The position numbers and the translations under genes are program-made. The notes under the pieces are model-generated. The model had not been told where the DNA came from. It ran no database searches and was given only the letters and a program-made list of their open reading frames with translations. From assembly GCF_002865645.1 (NCBI RefSeq), contig NW_020194626.1, forward strand, positions 1 to 64,000: a stretch of 64,000 nt of DNA, written 5' to 3'. The stretch's first letter is position 1; every line of letters begins with the position of its first letter. This stretch comes from Hyaloscypha bicolor E (lineage: Eukaryota > Ascomycota > Leotiomycetes > Helotiales > Hyaloscyphaceae). Below are positions 13,076-23,862 of this stretch, piece by piece.

Positions 13076-14216
13076 AATATTAAAGTAAAAATTAAAATAA
13101 TTAAATAATATAAAAAGAGGCTTTTATTTATACCTTTTATTTATAAAATTTATTAAAATAATAGAGCTTAAGAGCTAATAGCAGGAGATCTAAAGGTATT
13201 TTACTATAGTATTAATAAGCTTATATAAAAGGCCCTTTACCTAATTAAACTACTTCTTATTCCTATTAATAGCCTTTTAAATCTTAGTAGAAAAGCTCTT
13301 ACTATTATTTTCTTTATTAGATTTAGTAATCTTAAGTATAGTATAAATAAAGTACCTAAGAGCAGACAAATGCTTTAAAATAGTCAGAATCTATAAAAGA
13401 GAATTAAGAAAAGAGAGCTTATGGTATTTTTAATAATTAGAAGTTCTATAAGAAAGAGTTATATAATAGGGATATAAGAGATTAGAATAACTAAATAAGA
13501 ATAACTAGAAGTATATTTCTAGTAATAAGAACCTCGACTAATAGTATTATAGCAAGAACTATTACTCTTGCCTTTTAGAGTAAATAAGACTATATTAAGT
13601 TAAAACGAGCTTTGGAATAGTATAGAGAACTTATAATAACCCATATAAGGAATCTCTCTAAGACTAGTATAAGTAGGACGAGAAGTACGAGGCTTTAATA
13701 TAGACTTCTTTATCTTTAATAGAGAGGTACTAGGAGTATTAGAAGATACTATAGGGATCTAAACCTTAATATTCTATTAAAAGTGAGCTTTATATTAATA
13801 GTTAAGAGCTATACTTACGGCGGACTTGCGAGCTACTTAATGCTATCTAAAGTTAGTAAAAGGTAAAGTAAGAACGTGTTTTGGATTAAAAATACCTTGG
13901 ATTTGCGAGCCGGAATTAACTTAATAGTAGTGCGAGAAGAGATAGAAGCCATGTTTATAATAATCGGAAGCTTGGGAAGGGATCTCTGGAAGGGTATCAA
14001 AGAAGAGTGTTTGATTAGAGGCTCTGGAGTTAGTAAAAAGGGGGGGTTTATATAGGGATTCCCTGGAATTCGGTAATCTGGGGAAATGATATGTACTAAG
14101 CCTATTCGGATCGGAATATTAATACGGCTCTGCAAAACCCATATATCGGACGAATTTCGCCATTTCAAAGCTCTCTAATTAGGCAAAACAGGTAGAATAC
14201 GGTATCGTGCCTTCCT
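13076..14216. other. Non-pol stretch between RNase H relic and 3' LTR
   Basis: About 1.1 kb lies between the end of the pol relic and the polypurine tract, longer than the short untranslated tail usual in Copia elements. RIP declines steadily from left to right. No protein family is recognised. A 111-codon minus-strand frame at 13,833-14,168 has no features that support it as a gene. Confidence 0.45.
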
Positions 14217-14222
14217 GGGGGG
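14217..14222 (+). other. Polypurine tract
   Basis: GGGGGG immediately precedes the 3' LTR start TGTATCGC, as expected for plus-strand priming. Confidence 0.7.
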
Positions 14223-14395
14223 TGTATCGCAGTGAGAATCACTGAATTAGGGCTAGCGCGATCGCTCTGCTTAGTCAGGATCTGTGTACTCACTTCCTGA
14301 AGCTTCATACTTCACTCAAGCTCTTTTCTAGTTAGTTCAATGAACTCTTTTACCATTCAATGCAACTCCCTACTCTGCGATCTTTACGTGCATTA
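14223..14395 (+). repeat. 3' LTR of the Copia element
   Basis: 173 bp, starting TGTATCGCAGTGAG and ending GTGCATTA. It is followed by the target duplication CCAAG. It is less mutated than the 5' LTR and probably shows the element's ancestral LTR. Confidence 0.88.
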
Positions 14396-14400
14396 CCAAG

Positions 14401-14756
14401 CATGGTCAATACACTACGTATAGATCCAGGGACCACGCATCGTAGCCGCCCTCTATGGCAGATATAGTAAGTAAAGCGATTGATTGCTTGAAATATACGA
14501 CTGGTGCTGATACTAATCTAGCAAACTGCCTATCCTCTCCCGAAGAATATGTTGCCGCAAGATATCGAGGGAAGCCGTTCTAAAAGAGAAACAAACTGCC
14601 TCGGAAGAATAAGGAGGATGCAAGAGTCATACACGATGGGCAGACTGCGAGAGGAATAGATGACCAGTAATTTTGCAAAATAAAAATAATACTACTATGC
14701 ACTTTAGTCAATGGAGCCCAAAGCCCTCATTCTCTATTCCGGGAGCCAAACTACTC
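14401..14756. other. Unique GC-balanced DNA, no gene seen
   Basis: Composition returns to about half GC immediately after the Copia element. No open frame or motif could be supported. Confidence 0.5.
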
Positions 14757-15353
14757 CTAGAATCTTTCTTCCCGGGAGTTAAAACCAGTCGTTGAGCTCT
14801 TACCAATTGAAGGCGCGACGTTGTCAAGCCCGTCGTCCGGGAGTAGCGACTCCTCTTGGGCAAGTATATCCTCGAAGCTTAGCAGCGGACTGTGGTGGTG
14901 TGACAGATCTACGGCCATAGCGATGAAGTTAGGTGATATGTCGCAGAGATCGTCGTCTTCGATGTCGCTCTCGCCCGGGCTCGACATTACCGTATCTCCA
15001 TCGATGGACTCTTCGTCATCGTAGCCGCAGGCCGATCTGTTATTCTCTGTGCTATTAGCAGCTGTTTGTAGTGATTCATTTGAAAGTAGAGCAGGATCGC
15101 AGCACGATCCAACTGCCCATTGACCGCCAGAGCTTAGATTAGTGCCAACATAGGTGTTGAAACACAGATGAGGTAAGTGAGGGTGAAACAACGCACTACA
15201 CGATTGGTTAGGCTTGGGAGACGTCTCCCACGCAAGCGAGGAGCCTCGAGGGGCTGGCCATATCCTAGGGTTCCTGGTGGGGTACAACGTGGCTGACATT
15301 CGTGGCTGGGATTGCACGTGGCCTGCAGATCGTATCATCCGATGATTGTTCAA
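14757..15353 (-). CDS. Hypothetical protein, 198 aa, acidic Ser/Asp-rich
   Basis: An uninterrupted ATG-started minus-strand frame in a GC-balanced patch. The N-terminal half is basic and Pro/Ser-rich. Residues about 108-135 are strongly acidic (runs such as YDDEES and IEDDDLCDI). The C-terminal part is acidic and hydrophobic, which would fit a regulatory or activation-type segment. No known domain is recognised, and no signal peptide or membrane segment is apparent. It lies between the Copia element and the transposon end at 15.4 kb, so it may be a remnant of a longer gene. The overlapping plus-strand frame is treated as a shadow. Confidence 0.35.
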   Translation of the reverse strand: MNNHRMIRSAGHVQSQPRMSATLYPTRNPRIWPAPRGSSLAWETSPKPNQSCSALFHPHLPHLCFNTYVGTNLSSGGQWAVGSCCDPALLSNESLQTAANSTENNRSACGYDDEESIDGDTVMSSPGESDIEDDDLCDISPNFIAMAVDLSHHHSPLLSFEDILAQEESLLPDDGLDNVAPSIGKSSTTGFNSREERF

Positions 15354-15384
15354 GCCTCGATCAGGCGACTGCTAAATGGTGGCA

Positions 15385-15605
15385 CCACCCTGTAATTCTA
15401 GCTGGTTCGCCGGTGGAAACCCTGTAATCAGGTGCTAATTGAGGTATTCAGGTGCCAATTAACGTTTAAAAGGCCATGCAGGGAGTAGGTCACTGAATTA
15501 GGGGTAGTTGAATCGGAAATTGGGGTCCGCTAAATCAGGTGGTCGCTTAATTGGGAGGTCGAGATCCCTGGATAGGAGGTTGCTAAATCAGCACAAAGGG
15601 GTTTG
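15385..15605. repeat. Probable end of a DNA transposon (subterminal repeats)
   Basis: Short motifs repeat here in variant form: CAGGTGCTAATTGAGG / CAGGTGCCAATTAACG, GCTAAATCAGGTGG / GCTAAATCAGCAC, and TTAATTGGGAGGTCG. Such reiterated AATTGG/CTAAATCAG motifs resemble the terminal regions of fungal pogo/Tc1-type elements. RIP-type DNA starts right after it. The partner end was not found, so the assignment is inference. Confidence 0.3.
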
Positions 15606-18600
15606 AGGGTTACCACGCCTGACTGCAGTGGTATACCTAACTCCTATATTTTTGGCCACATCTACCTTCGTACGACTACTACTAATTGGGTATATATAAA
15701 GGCCAGTACTAGTAGAATAAGTCATAGCATCTTGGATCTTGAGTGGCACTTACTAAAGGAGAACTCGAGAACCATAGAAGTTACGGGCTATATATTAAGT
15801 CAAAATGAGTTCGGTTATTAATATACTATATCCAAGCTATATAGTTACTTTTCTAACTTCTCTCTAGCCAGAATCTGCCCCTATAGTTAATATAATCGAC
15901 TTTAAAGAAGCCCCGCAAATACCTATAACAAGTAATATTAATACTACTAATACTTATAACTAGTACTATTATACTAATATTATCGAGTAAGAACTTTCCA
16001 TTAAGCGTACCAAATTCTAGCGGGAATAAGCAGAAGACTTAGTAATTTCAAGCCTAGATTAATGAGTATATAGAGGCATTAGTATACTCTATAGATAATT
16101 ATAGATAAGCGAGAAGCTACTATTAGTTACTCTCGAATATAAACTGGGTCCTCTCTTACAAGGTTAGGAAGCTAAGGCTAGTGGTATAGACTTTAGAGAG
16201 AGTAATCTATCTGCTTTATACTATTAATAATAGTAGGATACTACTATATTGCCTAATAAAGAAATAGCTATTAGTTAATACTAGAATTAATCTTTATACT
16301 AGTTAGTAGTAGTTTTTAATAATAATAAGATACTATTTTTAATAGTATATTATAGGAGAAGAATGAAGTTACTTAAATATATTATTTACCTTTAAGTACT
16401 ATCTCTCTTTATTACTTTCTTCTTTTATAATATTCTTGAAATAGTACTACTAAAGTACTAGAGAGTAAATGCATTCCTTATTATTATATCTGCTATTCTT
16501 AGTCTTAGGCTACTAATATCTATATAATTTCCTATAATACTAGTATATTAGATAAGAGGGAATTAAAACCTTATCTGCCCGTTTAGTAGCCCTAAGATAT
16601 CTATTAAAATGAGCCCAGGCTCCAGGTCTAATATAAGAACCCGATATGAGATAATTACTAGGAACTCGGATAGGGCGGTCTGAATTATAACTTATAGGTA
16701 CTTGCTTTCTCCTTTCATACTTAGATATAATATATTAATCTAGCGCTTTTGTATCTGAATTAGTCTTAGCGAATTTCTCCGGTGGATCTAATCTCAAGGA
16801 TCTGAAAGGCCTACTTATATACTTTGATATTAATTGACTGCTACTTACAGGTCGTATTACTAATAAGTTATCCAAGCTCTTTCCCCTCTCAGTTTCGGGC
16901 GAGCCTTTTAAAAAGCGGTTCTAATCTTCCGACATCTAGCTATTTTAATAGTAGTCTTTATATGTCTTATAAAGATATTTGTAATTATCCTCTCCAAAGT
17001 AGTCCCCGTTATAGATAACTATAATCTCTTTACCGATTCTAATATCCCTAGTAGTAATAACCTTTATCCCGGCTATCCTAGTAGTAATAAGTCGAGTATT
17101 TGCTTTATAGTTATAATTTGCAAAGTATATAGGTATAAATAAGAAAGAAGTGGCTTTATTTCAAGTTATTATTATAATACTAAAGCCAAGGCCCCTTTAA
17201 TTAAGGTCGGTCTCTTTCTTATCCGTTAAGATAACCCATATCCTGCAAAGATATTTAATTTCTTTGCTTTTCCTAATTAGTTTCCGTAAAATAATTATTG
17301 CCTTATATATAGTAAGTATATATTAATTCGTACCCGAAATCTCGAAGGTATAGTCTAGTAAGTAGAGACTAAGATATCTTCTTATATACTGCCAGAAACT
17401 ATTCTTTTTTATAACTAACTTGAAATTATCTGAGAATCTCTTGAGATTAGGAAGTATAAATAGCTAGTATTCCGCTTATAAAAGATTCTTACCTTTAATA
17501 ATAATGTCTTATAATATTAATATTATACTTTACTAATCTTTATAAGTTAAGTAATATATATTATAATACTTCCGAATAGCCCCCTAGTAGTAAATCTATT
17601 TAAATATAAGCCTTAGCTTATTTATAATCGGGTTTATTTATAGAATAGTAACTTATATAGTTTATAAATATATCTATAAATATATTATTATAAGTAACTA
17701 GCTATTAGAGAAAAAGGGAATACAGATTTGGTAATAAAAGTATAGGAAGTATAGCAATTCTATATTCTATTAGAGGTTTAATAAGTAAAGGCGAGTTATC
17801 TATAAGCTTATAGATAGTCTGAGGCCGTCCCTAATTCTTCTAGCTCTTCTTATTAATTTAATGCTTTTTACTAAGTAGTCTCTTACTAGAAGCCGTTAGC
17901 TTTTGCGGGTTAATAGAGTTATTAATTACTATTAGCTAGCCTTTTCTATAATAAGTAATATTTAATAGTATAGTATTTGGGCCTCCTATCTCGAGAACTC
18001 TTTTAAAGGCATATCTTTCTTTTCTCTAATTTAGAAGTCGCAGTCGAATCATTAATTACTATTAGTTAGTCTTTTCTATAATAAGTAATACTTAATAATA
18101 TAGTATTTGGGCTTCTTACCTTAAGAATTCTCTAGAAGGTATGCCTTCTTCTTCCCTGACTTGAAGGTTACGGTCAAGTTATTACTAGTCTTCTAATTCC
18201 TATTTATATTATTGCCTGTTTAAAGTATGCCTCTATTATTATAGTAATTTACTAAGTCGGATTTGGCAAATAGTATATTTATAGCCTGGAATTCTAAGGG
18301 TATTTGAAAAGATAGAAAGGGTACTAGAAATAAGGCAAACTTAAGGGAGGCATACTATACTCTTATATTTAAATAGAGGATATAGTAGTATAGTTATAAA
18401 AAGGGCTCCAGGATTCACTCAATTATATAAACCTATTATTAGATATCTTTAGCTCAGAGATACTAACCCCTTAGAAAATAGCTAGAAAGAGGCCTATATT
18501 ATTAGTTTATATATTAGTTACTTCTAGTAAGTACAAGTATATAGAATATATCTATATCTAATACTTTTATAAAGTATATTTAATATTATAGTAGTCTTCC

Positions 18601-19530
18601 GACTTTAACTAATAATAAAGAAAAGTACTATTATATAAACTCAGATCCAGAAAGTAATTATAATAAAATAGGGTTATTAGCTAAAAATAATACAAGGTAG
18701 TATTCCTAAAGTAAGTCGAATAAGGATTCTGCTCTTGAGTAATAATAAGGGGTTTAATAGAGTGCTCCGGTATTAGTAGAGACCTAGTAAGTTCTAGATA
18801 TGCTATAGTCGGAGCTATTTCAATACTAGAGGAAATCGTAAAGTCTATTTATATTAAGGAATTCTTTATTTTATCCGTTTATTAGGCAAAATATTAAAGA
18901 AATAAACTTACTAAGATATAAGAGATAGTTTAAATAGTATAGCTAATATAGAGGTGGCCTGCTTTCAAGATAAAAGGCCTGCTATTACTACTATATTACT
19001 AAATGCAAGCTAAATACTATAAGGAGATTTTCCGGGCTCTGCCTATTTAATAATAGTAATCTAAAGCGATTACTATTTATTTTTAGTATTAAAAGGGATT
19101 ATACTATAGGAGTAAAGCCAAGAGTACTTTTATATTACTCCTTCCATGGTATTCTTAATAGATAACTATAGAATAGTAACCTCTATTATAGTATAATTCG
19201 ATACAAAGAAATATTAGAACTATAAACGTTATAGTACTGCCCTGCTATCCTCTATTAGTTACTATATTCGGTTTGGCCTCGTTTCTTGCTATTCTCACTT
19301 AATTAGAAGCCAATAGTATAAGTCCCTACTCGGTTATAGCTAGACTCTTAGAAGAAGAAGGGCCTCACTTATTTCCACCTAAGTAATTTCCTTCCTAAAT
19401 TCCTGGTTAAGGTCTCTATAGCCTAGTATTGCCATTAGCTAAAGCTTGAGAGCAGAGACAAATATCTTATATTATTATAAGAGATTAATTCAGGTCCGAG
19501 AATTAAGTTATTAGTATTGGTTTTCTCTTT
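15606..19530. mobile_element. RIP-mutated repeat relic, class not determined
   Basis: AT-rich DNA with RIP character but islands of moderate GC. No transposase or reverse transcriptase motif could be read with confidence. It contains a tandem duplication at 17,921-18,180. It is probably the body of the element whose end lies at 15.4-15.6 kb, or several nested ones. Confidence 0.4.
17921..18180. repeat. Tandem duplication, two 130-bp units
   Basis: ATTAATTACTATTAG at 17,921 recurs at 18,051, and the similarity extends through the unit (CTTTTCTATAATAAGTAATA, then TATAGTATTTGGGC). The differences are mostly transitions. A third copy may begin at 18,181 but fades quickly. Confidence 0.7.
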
Positions 19531-19536
19531 ATAAAG

Positions 19537-19995
19537 TTAGTTGGGGAAGAAGACCTCTAAATAGCATTCGAAAACCTCTAACGTTAGAAGACCTTTGATT
19601 CTTTCTAGAGAAATAAGGGCGCGGGATCCGAGATAAAGTCCGAAAAGAACTTGTCTTGCATAATGAGCAAGCGGCTCCGGATTTGTAAGAGGTCTGCAAT
19701 ATTGGGAAATCCCTCTATCTTGATATATATATTCAAGCAAGAATGAAACTATTGCGCAAGTCCTATTGGTAACGTTTCCTCGAAGAATAAGACATAGGGA
19801 ACTTACATCTGGATTCCCATCTGGATTTGTACTTGTCTCCAATCGTATTTGGCACCATACTGATATTGTCTTCTCCATAAGATTTCGAGTAAACCCAGCG
19901 CTCGATCCGCGTGCTGCAACTCTTATTAGTTTACTAATAGAATCGACTAGAGAGGATACGTACGTAAATGCAGAAGAGTAAGACACGGCTGACAT
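19537..19995 (-). CDS. Hypothetical protein or gene remnant
   Basis: A 152-codon minus-strand frame in a patch of moderate GC at the edge of the RIPed block. No family is recognised. A good donor GTAAGT lies inside it (about 19,805) with a possible TAG acceptor near 19,750. Splicing there would switch to another frame that is open for about 45 codons and also looks protein-like. The gene model is therefore unsettled, and it may be a truncated remnant cut by the repeat on its left. Confidence 0.3.
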   Translation of the reverse strand: MSAVSYSSAFTYVSSLVDSISKLIRVAARGSSAGFTRNLMEKTISVWCQIRLETSTNPDGNPDVSSLCLILRGNVTNRTCAIVSFLLEYIYQDRGISQYCRPLTNPEPLAHYARQVLFGLYLGSRALISLERIKGLLTLEVFECYLEVFFPN

Positions 19996-20144
19996 TGCGC
20001 CGACTCGTGCGAACGCCCTAAAAATCAGATTTACACCGAGCCCCGCATTTTGAAGAGATAAGAGCCACCATCCGCAAACTCGTGCAAAATCATAACAACC
20101 ACAATACTACTCGCAATCTTTAGCGTGGGATACGGCCACTCACC

Positions 20145-21024
20145 ATGTCTTCTATACTATCTATCATCCAAATAGCTCTCACCCTAGTTCCTCTCCTCTT
20201 ATGCACCAGAGCTACTGCAGCAGCAACACAATCTGCATCGACACCATCTCCCACAATATCAACATCCACCTCTTCTTCTTCTGCTTCCGGCTCCCAAGCC
20301 ACGGGTAGCAGCAGCGTTCTTCATCCTACCCAAGGCGAGACCATCGTATACGGCTCGCAATATACAATTCAATGGACGCCACCAGCCATTCCGGGTAGCA
20401 TTTCCATTGAACTCTGGGATGATGACGAGTGGTCCTGGGCGAGTACCTTTAATACGGGCGACTACAACATCACAGAGCCTGGGTCGCTGGTTGGCTGTGA
20501 TGGCTGGATTGTTAACTCACAGTGTGGGAAGATAGCGAGAAGTGTGCCGAATAATGGAAGTTATGGTTTGTCTCGTCCTTTTCTACCCTTTGAAGGGGAG
20601 GGGGCGGCTATGCGACATGTGCTTGTTGACTTCCACTACTGACTTGTATGGGGGAGGGTGAATAGTGTGGAACATATCTTCTCCGATCATTGGCTATCAG
20701 ACTCTTTCAGGGAAGTTTACTTACCATATGGCCATTTACATTCAGCAGTCGGATTACTTTGCGTTGCCGTCCAAGAATTCGTCCTGGCATGTGAGAAGTG
20801 GAACTTTCATACTCGCTCCTACGAGCAGTAGTTCCACCAGCAGCTCCGCCAGCAGTTCTGGGAGTAACACATTCCTCCCATCAACTACACTCCGCTCTAG
20901 CAGCGCAACACGTGTGGGTAGTGGACCAACTGCAACATCATCTGCTGGCGCGGGAGCGAGGACAGCCATGGACCAGTTGGGGTGGGGAGTTCTGGGCCTA
21001 ATAGGAGTATTAGCAATTTGGTAG
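20145..21024 (+). CDS. GPI-anchored Ser/Thr-rich cell-wall protein (Kre9/KNH1-like domain)
   Basis: The coding sequence is 20,145-20,565 joined to 20,666-21,024, giving 259 aa. The 100-bp intron starts GTTTGT, ends AATAG and has a CTGAC branch-like motif about 25 bases before the acceptor. Splicing fuses NNGSY directly to VWNISSP, which restores one continuous domain. Residues 1-25 form a signal peptide. Residues 26-57 are a Ser/Thr linker. About 60-192 match the Kre9/KNH1 N-terminal type domain (PF10342: PTQGE, YTIQWTPP, GWIVNSQCG). About 193-240 are Ser/Thr-rich, and the last 18 residues are hydrophobic, the pattern of a GPI attachment signal. The likely location is the plasma membrane or wall, with a role in beta-glucan architecture or adhesion. 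It is the best preserved gene in this island. Confidence 0.82.
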
Positions 21025-21143
21025 GCTTGTTTTGTGCTGCCACAATTGATTCAGTACGAGTAGAATCTTATCATGGATTTTGTTTCAGAGATAATATGTT
21101 TCTATAAGCTTTCGGGATCTTACTATACTTACATGGAACCTCT

Positions 21144-21267
21144 TTACAGTAAGCTTCGAATGCGGCTTCTTCCAAAACACACTTATGAAAACTTGGCCCC
21201 ACTTTTAGCCGTGCAGCTTTGCCGCTTTCAGTAAGGCGTAGTTGCAGGGGTAGTGCTCCGAAGTACC
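21144..21267 (-). repeat. Inverted-repeat arm A, duplicated gene fragment
   Basis: About 124 bp that recur in inverse orientation at 23,893-24,019 with most bases identical. Read on the minus strand, both copies give LPLQLRLTESGKAARLKVG. This copy continues with EEAAFEAYCKEV. It has no start codon and is a fragment. A GTAAGT donor follows it, near 21,130. Confidence 0.75.
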
Positions 21268-21831
21268 TTAGTCATCATCGGCGCTGGTCATCGCTGCACC
21301 ACGTCCGCAATTCCTATGCCGACTATTCGCACGTAGTTATTGCCAGCGTCATTTAAGTAGGGGCAAATAACAATTGAACTGCATTACGACATCAACGTGT
21401 TTGAGTTCACAAGACAGAGGGAAGTTTTAACCGAAAGTATTTCAGTTCATATGACCAAGACTATAGGGCCATTCAAAGTCTTTACTTGTCGTTAGTTTCA
21501 TTAGGACATAGTTGTCCGTTGCAAAGCAGGGGTTCAAATGATTGTATTGTAGCTGACTGACTAAATAATAAGGAGCGTGATTTGAGAGCTCTTATAAGCT
21601 AGTAAAGAATGGAAGCCTGGAAAGGGAGCCTAGAATGGAAGCCTAGGATCCGCGATCAAAGCGTAGAAGGATCAGGAATCAGGATCACGAACTAGAAGAA
21701 GAAGACCCCTGTAAACCAACTGACAATAGTATATTATCACCTAATTAGTGCTGTAGTACCAACCTCTTATATAAGAGGTAAGATCTTCTAAGGAAACCGA
21801 ATCCAATTCAATAGTCAACGGTAGGAACTCC
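21268..21831. other. Intergenic, nothing recognised
   Basis: GC-balanced sequence with no supported frame. A short purine-rich direct repeat (GGAAGCCTGG / GGAAGCCTAGG) occurs near 21,610-21,645. Confidence 0.4.
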
Positions 21832-22401
21832 TTAAAGCCCCTTCCCACTATAGCCTGGAATTTCCACATAAGCCCTACTATTCATCCTGCTAAAGCCTCT
21901 CCCCGTCAACGGCGTATCTTCATCTACTCCGACTCCAAACCCTGCAACTTCTCTCGGCCCCCCCTGGTTGGGCCTACCTCTCTTAAACTCTTTATACACA
22001 TTGTGCATCGACCTAACAAGCATCACATTAAAATCCGGAAAAGCCCACCGGAATATCGGATGAAATAGCGCGCTAATCACTGAGTCTAGCCTTAGGTGCT
22101 GAAGAGCAGAATGAAGATTCGCTCTCACTTGGCGAGGCTGCCCATCTAGCTCGATTGTTTGAAGCGGGAATTCGGGACCCTGATAAGATAATGCTTCGTA
22201 CGCAGGTATCTGGGAGAGCCTGGCATGTTGGAGGGTGCAGGTTATGGGTGTGGACTCGGTGCCAGGGTTGAGGTGCAAGAGCCTGATCTCATCTTCCTCT
22301 TGGAGAGCGGTGTACAACGCCGGAGGGGAAGTTGCTGGCAGCATAGGCAATGAAGGCCCTGACGGTCGTTGTGAGATCAAATCATCGAAATGATCCTGCA
22401 T
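21832..22401 (-). pseudogene. Truncated HET-domain protein (N-terminal part only)
   Basis: The ATG at 22,399-22,401 is preferred to the upstream one because the HET-type sequence begins soon after it. The frame is 189 codons. Residues about 35-110 match the start of HET proteins: YTALQEEDEIRLLHL, PITCTL, YEALSY, then IELDGQ and VRANLHSALQHLR. The canonical W-G after ALSY is replaced by QG. The frame then leaves the family exactly where the WIDAICINQ-like core should come. It ends in about 75 residues with no HET character (Gly/Arg-rich). This looks like a deletion fused to unrelated sequence, so death-inducing function is unlikely. Confidence 0.6.
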
Positions 22402-22878
22402 CTTGGTGGAAGCATTTGAGATACTGAGAAATAAAGTTCGTGTGTGGTGAGGGTAAATTTGTAGGCTTGTCTTGAGGCTATAATGAAGCATTGACAACAC
22501 GTGCTCGCGCCACTCCGCTTAGCATTCCCAATGGGCTTTGTGGCTTCAAGAATTGAAGCTAGGTGATTGGAAATGTCTGGCATTAGGTAAAGCTTTCTAC
22601 ATTGGGCCTTGAAAACTGAATGTCCCGCTGAATATTTCCTGTCCCATGCCGCCATACGAAGTTCAACTATTCAAGCCTCAGCGACTGGGCCTTGTACTCC
22701 AGGAGGAGACGCTGGTGGGCCATCCACATCTGCACCTCTTCTCACAGCGCCATCACTATTCTCTCCTGTTATAACCTTGAATGTAACTTGAAAAGTTACT
22801 TGCCCTGCTGAAAGACTCCAGAACTCGGTTCGGAAAAGGGCAATGGTCCGAAGGACCACCAACACTAGATGAAGGAGG
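22402..22878. other. Intergenic, nothing recognised
   Basis: GC-balanced DNA between the truncated HET gene and the membrane-protein gene. Frames here overlap on both strands and none shows conserved features. Confidence 0.4.
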
Positions 22879-23605
22879 CTACTCGACCATTAGCAGGGCT
22901 TGTGCCTCATAGTCAATAGCAAACGAGGATTTCAAAGCATGTAGAAAGCATCTGTCGACGAGATACAGTCACAAGAGAGGATCTAAAGCTTGAATGTTGC
23001 GCAGAAGAAACATACCCAATGATGAGCCCCAGCCCGTAAGCAATACTAAGTAGAACCCAGGTCGCTACCATCCAGCCACGACAACCTGGAGGAGGCGTTC
23101 CTCTATCTAGATCTGGAGGCCTCGGATATCCTACTTCCATCCTGCACATGTCGATGAATATGTAGCCCATAATCAGAGTAAAAGACCATGCAATGATGTA
23201 GAAGGAAAGTATGACGTCGACGATGAGGTTCAAGAGCACGGCAACGTTGATATTGAGGTTGATGATGGAAACGAAGGTTGCGATGAGTATCTATTTGATG
23301 TTAATTATGATTGGAAGAATCGGCAAGGTTGAGGTTGCGGTTGAGGTGGGGAGAAGAATGGGACGAACAAGTATCAGAAATAGCACTTCAGGGGCTCCAA
23401 CAGCCCAATGGAAAGGCCAAACCGCGACAAGAAAGAATCCGAGAAGAAGATTTAGAAGAGTGATGGCTGAAAGGACAAGAATAGCTATGGTGAGTCTCTT
23501 GATGGCTCGATGGAAATGAGCCGAGGCTGGGACATATTCGATGTGAGCTGCATCAGCGCCCACATCGACGAGGAGCGGTGTAGTCTCGGTTTCTGCCATT
23601 GCCAT
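22879..23605 (-). CDS. Small four-helix membrane protein, two introns
   Basis: Proposed model on the minus strand: 23,605-23,369, 23,290-23,016 and 22,951-22,879, giving 194 aa. The start is MAMAETETTPLL. Intron 1 (78 bp, GTTCGT...AAATAG, branch-like TTAAC) removes an in-frame TAG at 23,291-23,293. Intron 2 (64 bp, GTATGT...GACAG) joins GLGLIIG to CFLHALKSS. Hydrophobic segments lie at about 38-62, 72-100, 104-127 and 150-171, giving a four-helix integral membrane protein with a polar N-terminus. A Cys/Pro/Asp loop (YPRPPDLDRGTPPPGC) separates the last two helices. The family is not recognised. The intron 1 donor is weak. If intron 1 is not used, the TAG would make this a pseudogene. Confidence 0.55.
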
Positions 23606-23810
23606 GTAGTTGGGATAAGTGTATGTCGAGGTATGGAAAGATTTGAGGAGTTGACGAGGCCGTTGAGCCGAATGTTGTGGCGCGACCACGGGTTCTTTGT
23701 TGCGTCAGCACGGCAGAATCGTACCCCGGAGCGAGAAGGTACTTCCCCCTCGGCGTAATAGTTCCAAAACATATTCTAGTAAGTTCTACACTAGCAAGGG
23801 AATCATCCAA
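23606..23810 (-). pseudogene. Fragment with CFGTI motif, related to the neighbouring CLGTI fragment
   Basis: The minus-strand frame opens with an ATG at 23,810 and contains ICFGTITPRGKYL. The plus-strand fragment starting at 23,863 contains CLGTIRPDTKYI. The underlying DNA is similar too (TTGGAACTATTA in both). The two are head-to-head paralogous fragments. The family is not known to me. The frame runs on into the membrane-protein gene, where it is probably meaningless. Confidence 0.3.
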
Positions 23811-23862
23811 TAGAACACATGGATTCTGCTAAAATACTACCTCTTCAAGTAAAGTAGGCTTT

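Larger units (their letters stand above)
7436..14395 (+). mobile_element. Full-length but RIP-inactivated Ty1/Copia LTR retrotransposon
   Basis: The element is 6,960 bp long. It is flanked by the 5-bp target duplication CCAAG (7,431-7,435 and 14,396-14,400) and bounded by two LTRs of 171 and 173 bp. A primer-binding site follows the 5' LTR and a G6 polypurine tract precedes the 3' LTR. The internal frames, though full of TAA/TAG, read gag, then integrase, then reverse transcriptase, then RNase H. That is the Copia order and orientation (plus strand). RIP is strong in the body and the 5' LTR and mild near the 3' LTR. No intact coding capacity remains. Confidence 0.88.

Noticed and set aside
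13833..14168. 111-codon minus-strand frame near the 3' LTR of the Copia element
   Set aside because: It runs opposite to the element, has no known domain and lies in partly RIPed DNA. There is not enough support.
20120..20302. Minus-strand frame opposite the GPI-anchored protein, and further opposite-strand frames at 20,754-20,969
   Set aside because: Shadows of the Ser/Thr-rich coding sequence. Ser codons read in reverse give Glu/Val/Ala-rich peptides.
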